Of a stretch of DNA of 6,315 bases, positions 6,261-6,315 are shown piece by piece; within the stretch, counting starts at the first letter, position 1, and every line of letters starts with the position of its first letter. A program made the position numbers and the translations under genes. The notes beneath the pieces were generated by a model, which searched no databases, was not told where the DNA came from, and worked only from the letters and a program-made list of their open reading frames with translations. Origin of the DNA: Oscillospiraceae bacterium (GTDB lineage Bacteria; Bacillota; Clostridia; Oscillospirales; Oscillospiraceae). The stretch spans positions 1-6,315 of the forward strand of contig JAKSPP010000085.1 of assembly GCA_024404735.1 (NCBI GenBank). The letters run 5' to 3'.

Positions 6261-6315
6261 TGATATAGTCCCCTTAGAGTAGACACTTGAAATAATAAAA
6301 ATTTCGAGACTACAC
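6261..6315. mobile_element. Probable terminal end of an IS3-family insertion sequence (runs off right edge)
   Basis: From 6261 the plus strand reads TGATATAGTCCCC, then TTAGAGTAGACACTT. This has the layout I recall for IS3/IS150-group inverted repeats in Firmicutes: TG at the tip, a CCCC block, then an AAAGTAGACA-like block. The transposase and the other end would lie beyond 6315; no coding sequence is visible in the 55 bases present. The bases before it (GAAG or AAG, ending at 6260) would be one copy of a target duplication. It could equally be a remnant or an unrelated sequence, since only one end is visible and recognition is by memory. Confidence 0.4.

Noticed and set aside
1..6315. CRISPR array, tRNA, rRNA or other structured RNA gene
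   Set aside because: No repeat-spacer pattern, tRNA-like cloverleaf or rRNA segment was seen in the short gaps between genes.

Overview
The window is a gene-dense stretch of a low-to-moderate GC Gram-positive bacterium, most likely Bacillota, class Clostridia. The reasons are: strong purine-rich Shine-Dalgarno (SD) sites, SigA-type TTGACT/TATAAT promoters, hairpin-plus-T-tract terminators, a heterodimer-type ABC exporter gene pair, tandem CorC/CNNM genes, and an archaeal/eukaryote-type (class 3) prolyl-tRNA synthetase, which many Clostridia carry. The species cannot be named from this sequence. Every convincing gene lies on the minus strand, so transcription runs from high to low coordinates.

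In the order of transcription: (1) 6261-6315 looks like the terminal inverted repeat of an IS3-family insertion sequence that runs off the right edge. (2) A near-consensus promoter (6181-6209) and a leader of about 70 nt precede proS (4667-6103), a complete prolyl-tRNA synthetase with its zinc-binding cysteines and the C-terminal Tyr typical of its class. (3) A terminator hairpin (4616-4642) separates proS from a two-gene operon of paralogous CorC/HlyC (DUF21/CNNM-CBS) membrane proteins, 3278-4564 and 1998-3281. These overlap by 4 nt (ATGA), and the first probably starts at TTG. A strong terminator (1942-1977) closes this operon. (4) A separate promoter (perfect TATAAT at 1900-1905) drives an ABC half-exporter (110-1861). 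Its ATP-binding domain has the degenerate catalytic residues (Asp in place of Glu after Walker B, Gln in place of the switch His) seen in one subunit of heterodimeric exporters such as BmrCD and TM287/288. (5) Two bases after its stop, a second gene begins with an ideal SD. It reads like the N-terminus of the partner subunit but meets an in-frame TAA at codon 25, after which the same frame continues into plausible transporter sequence up to the left edge.

Functionally this is translation (proS), probable Mg2+/divalent-cation handling (CNNM pair) and an export system, each in its own transcription unit. I see no undescribed multi-gene system. The points most worth a second look are the interrupted ABC partner, the diverged metal-site residues in one CNNM paralogue, the IS end upstream of proS, and an overlapping small reading frame in the proS leader.
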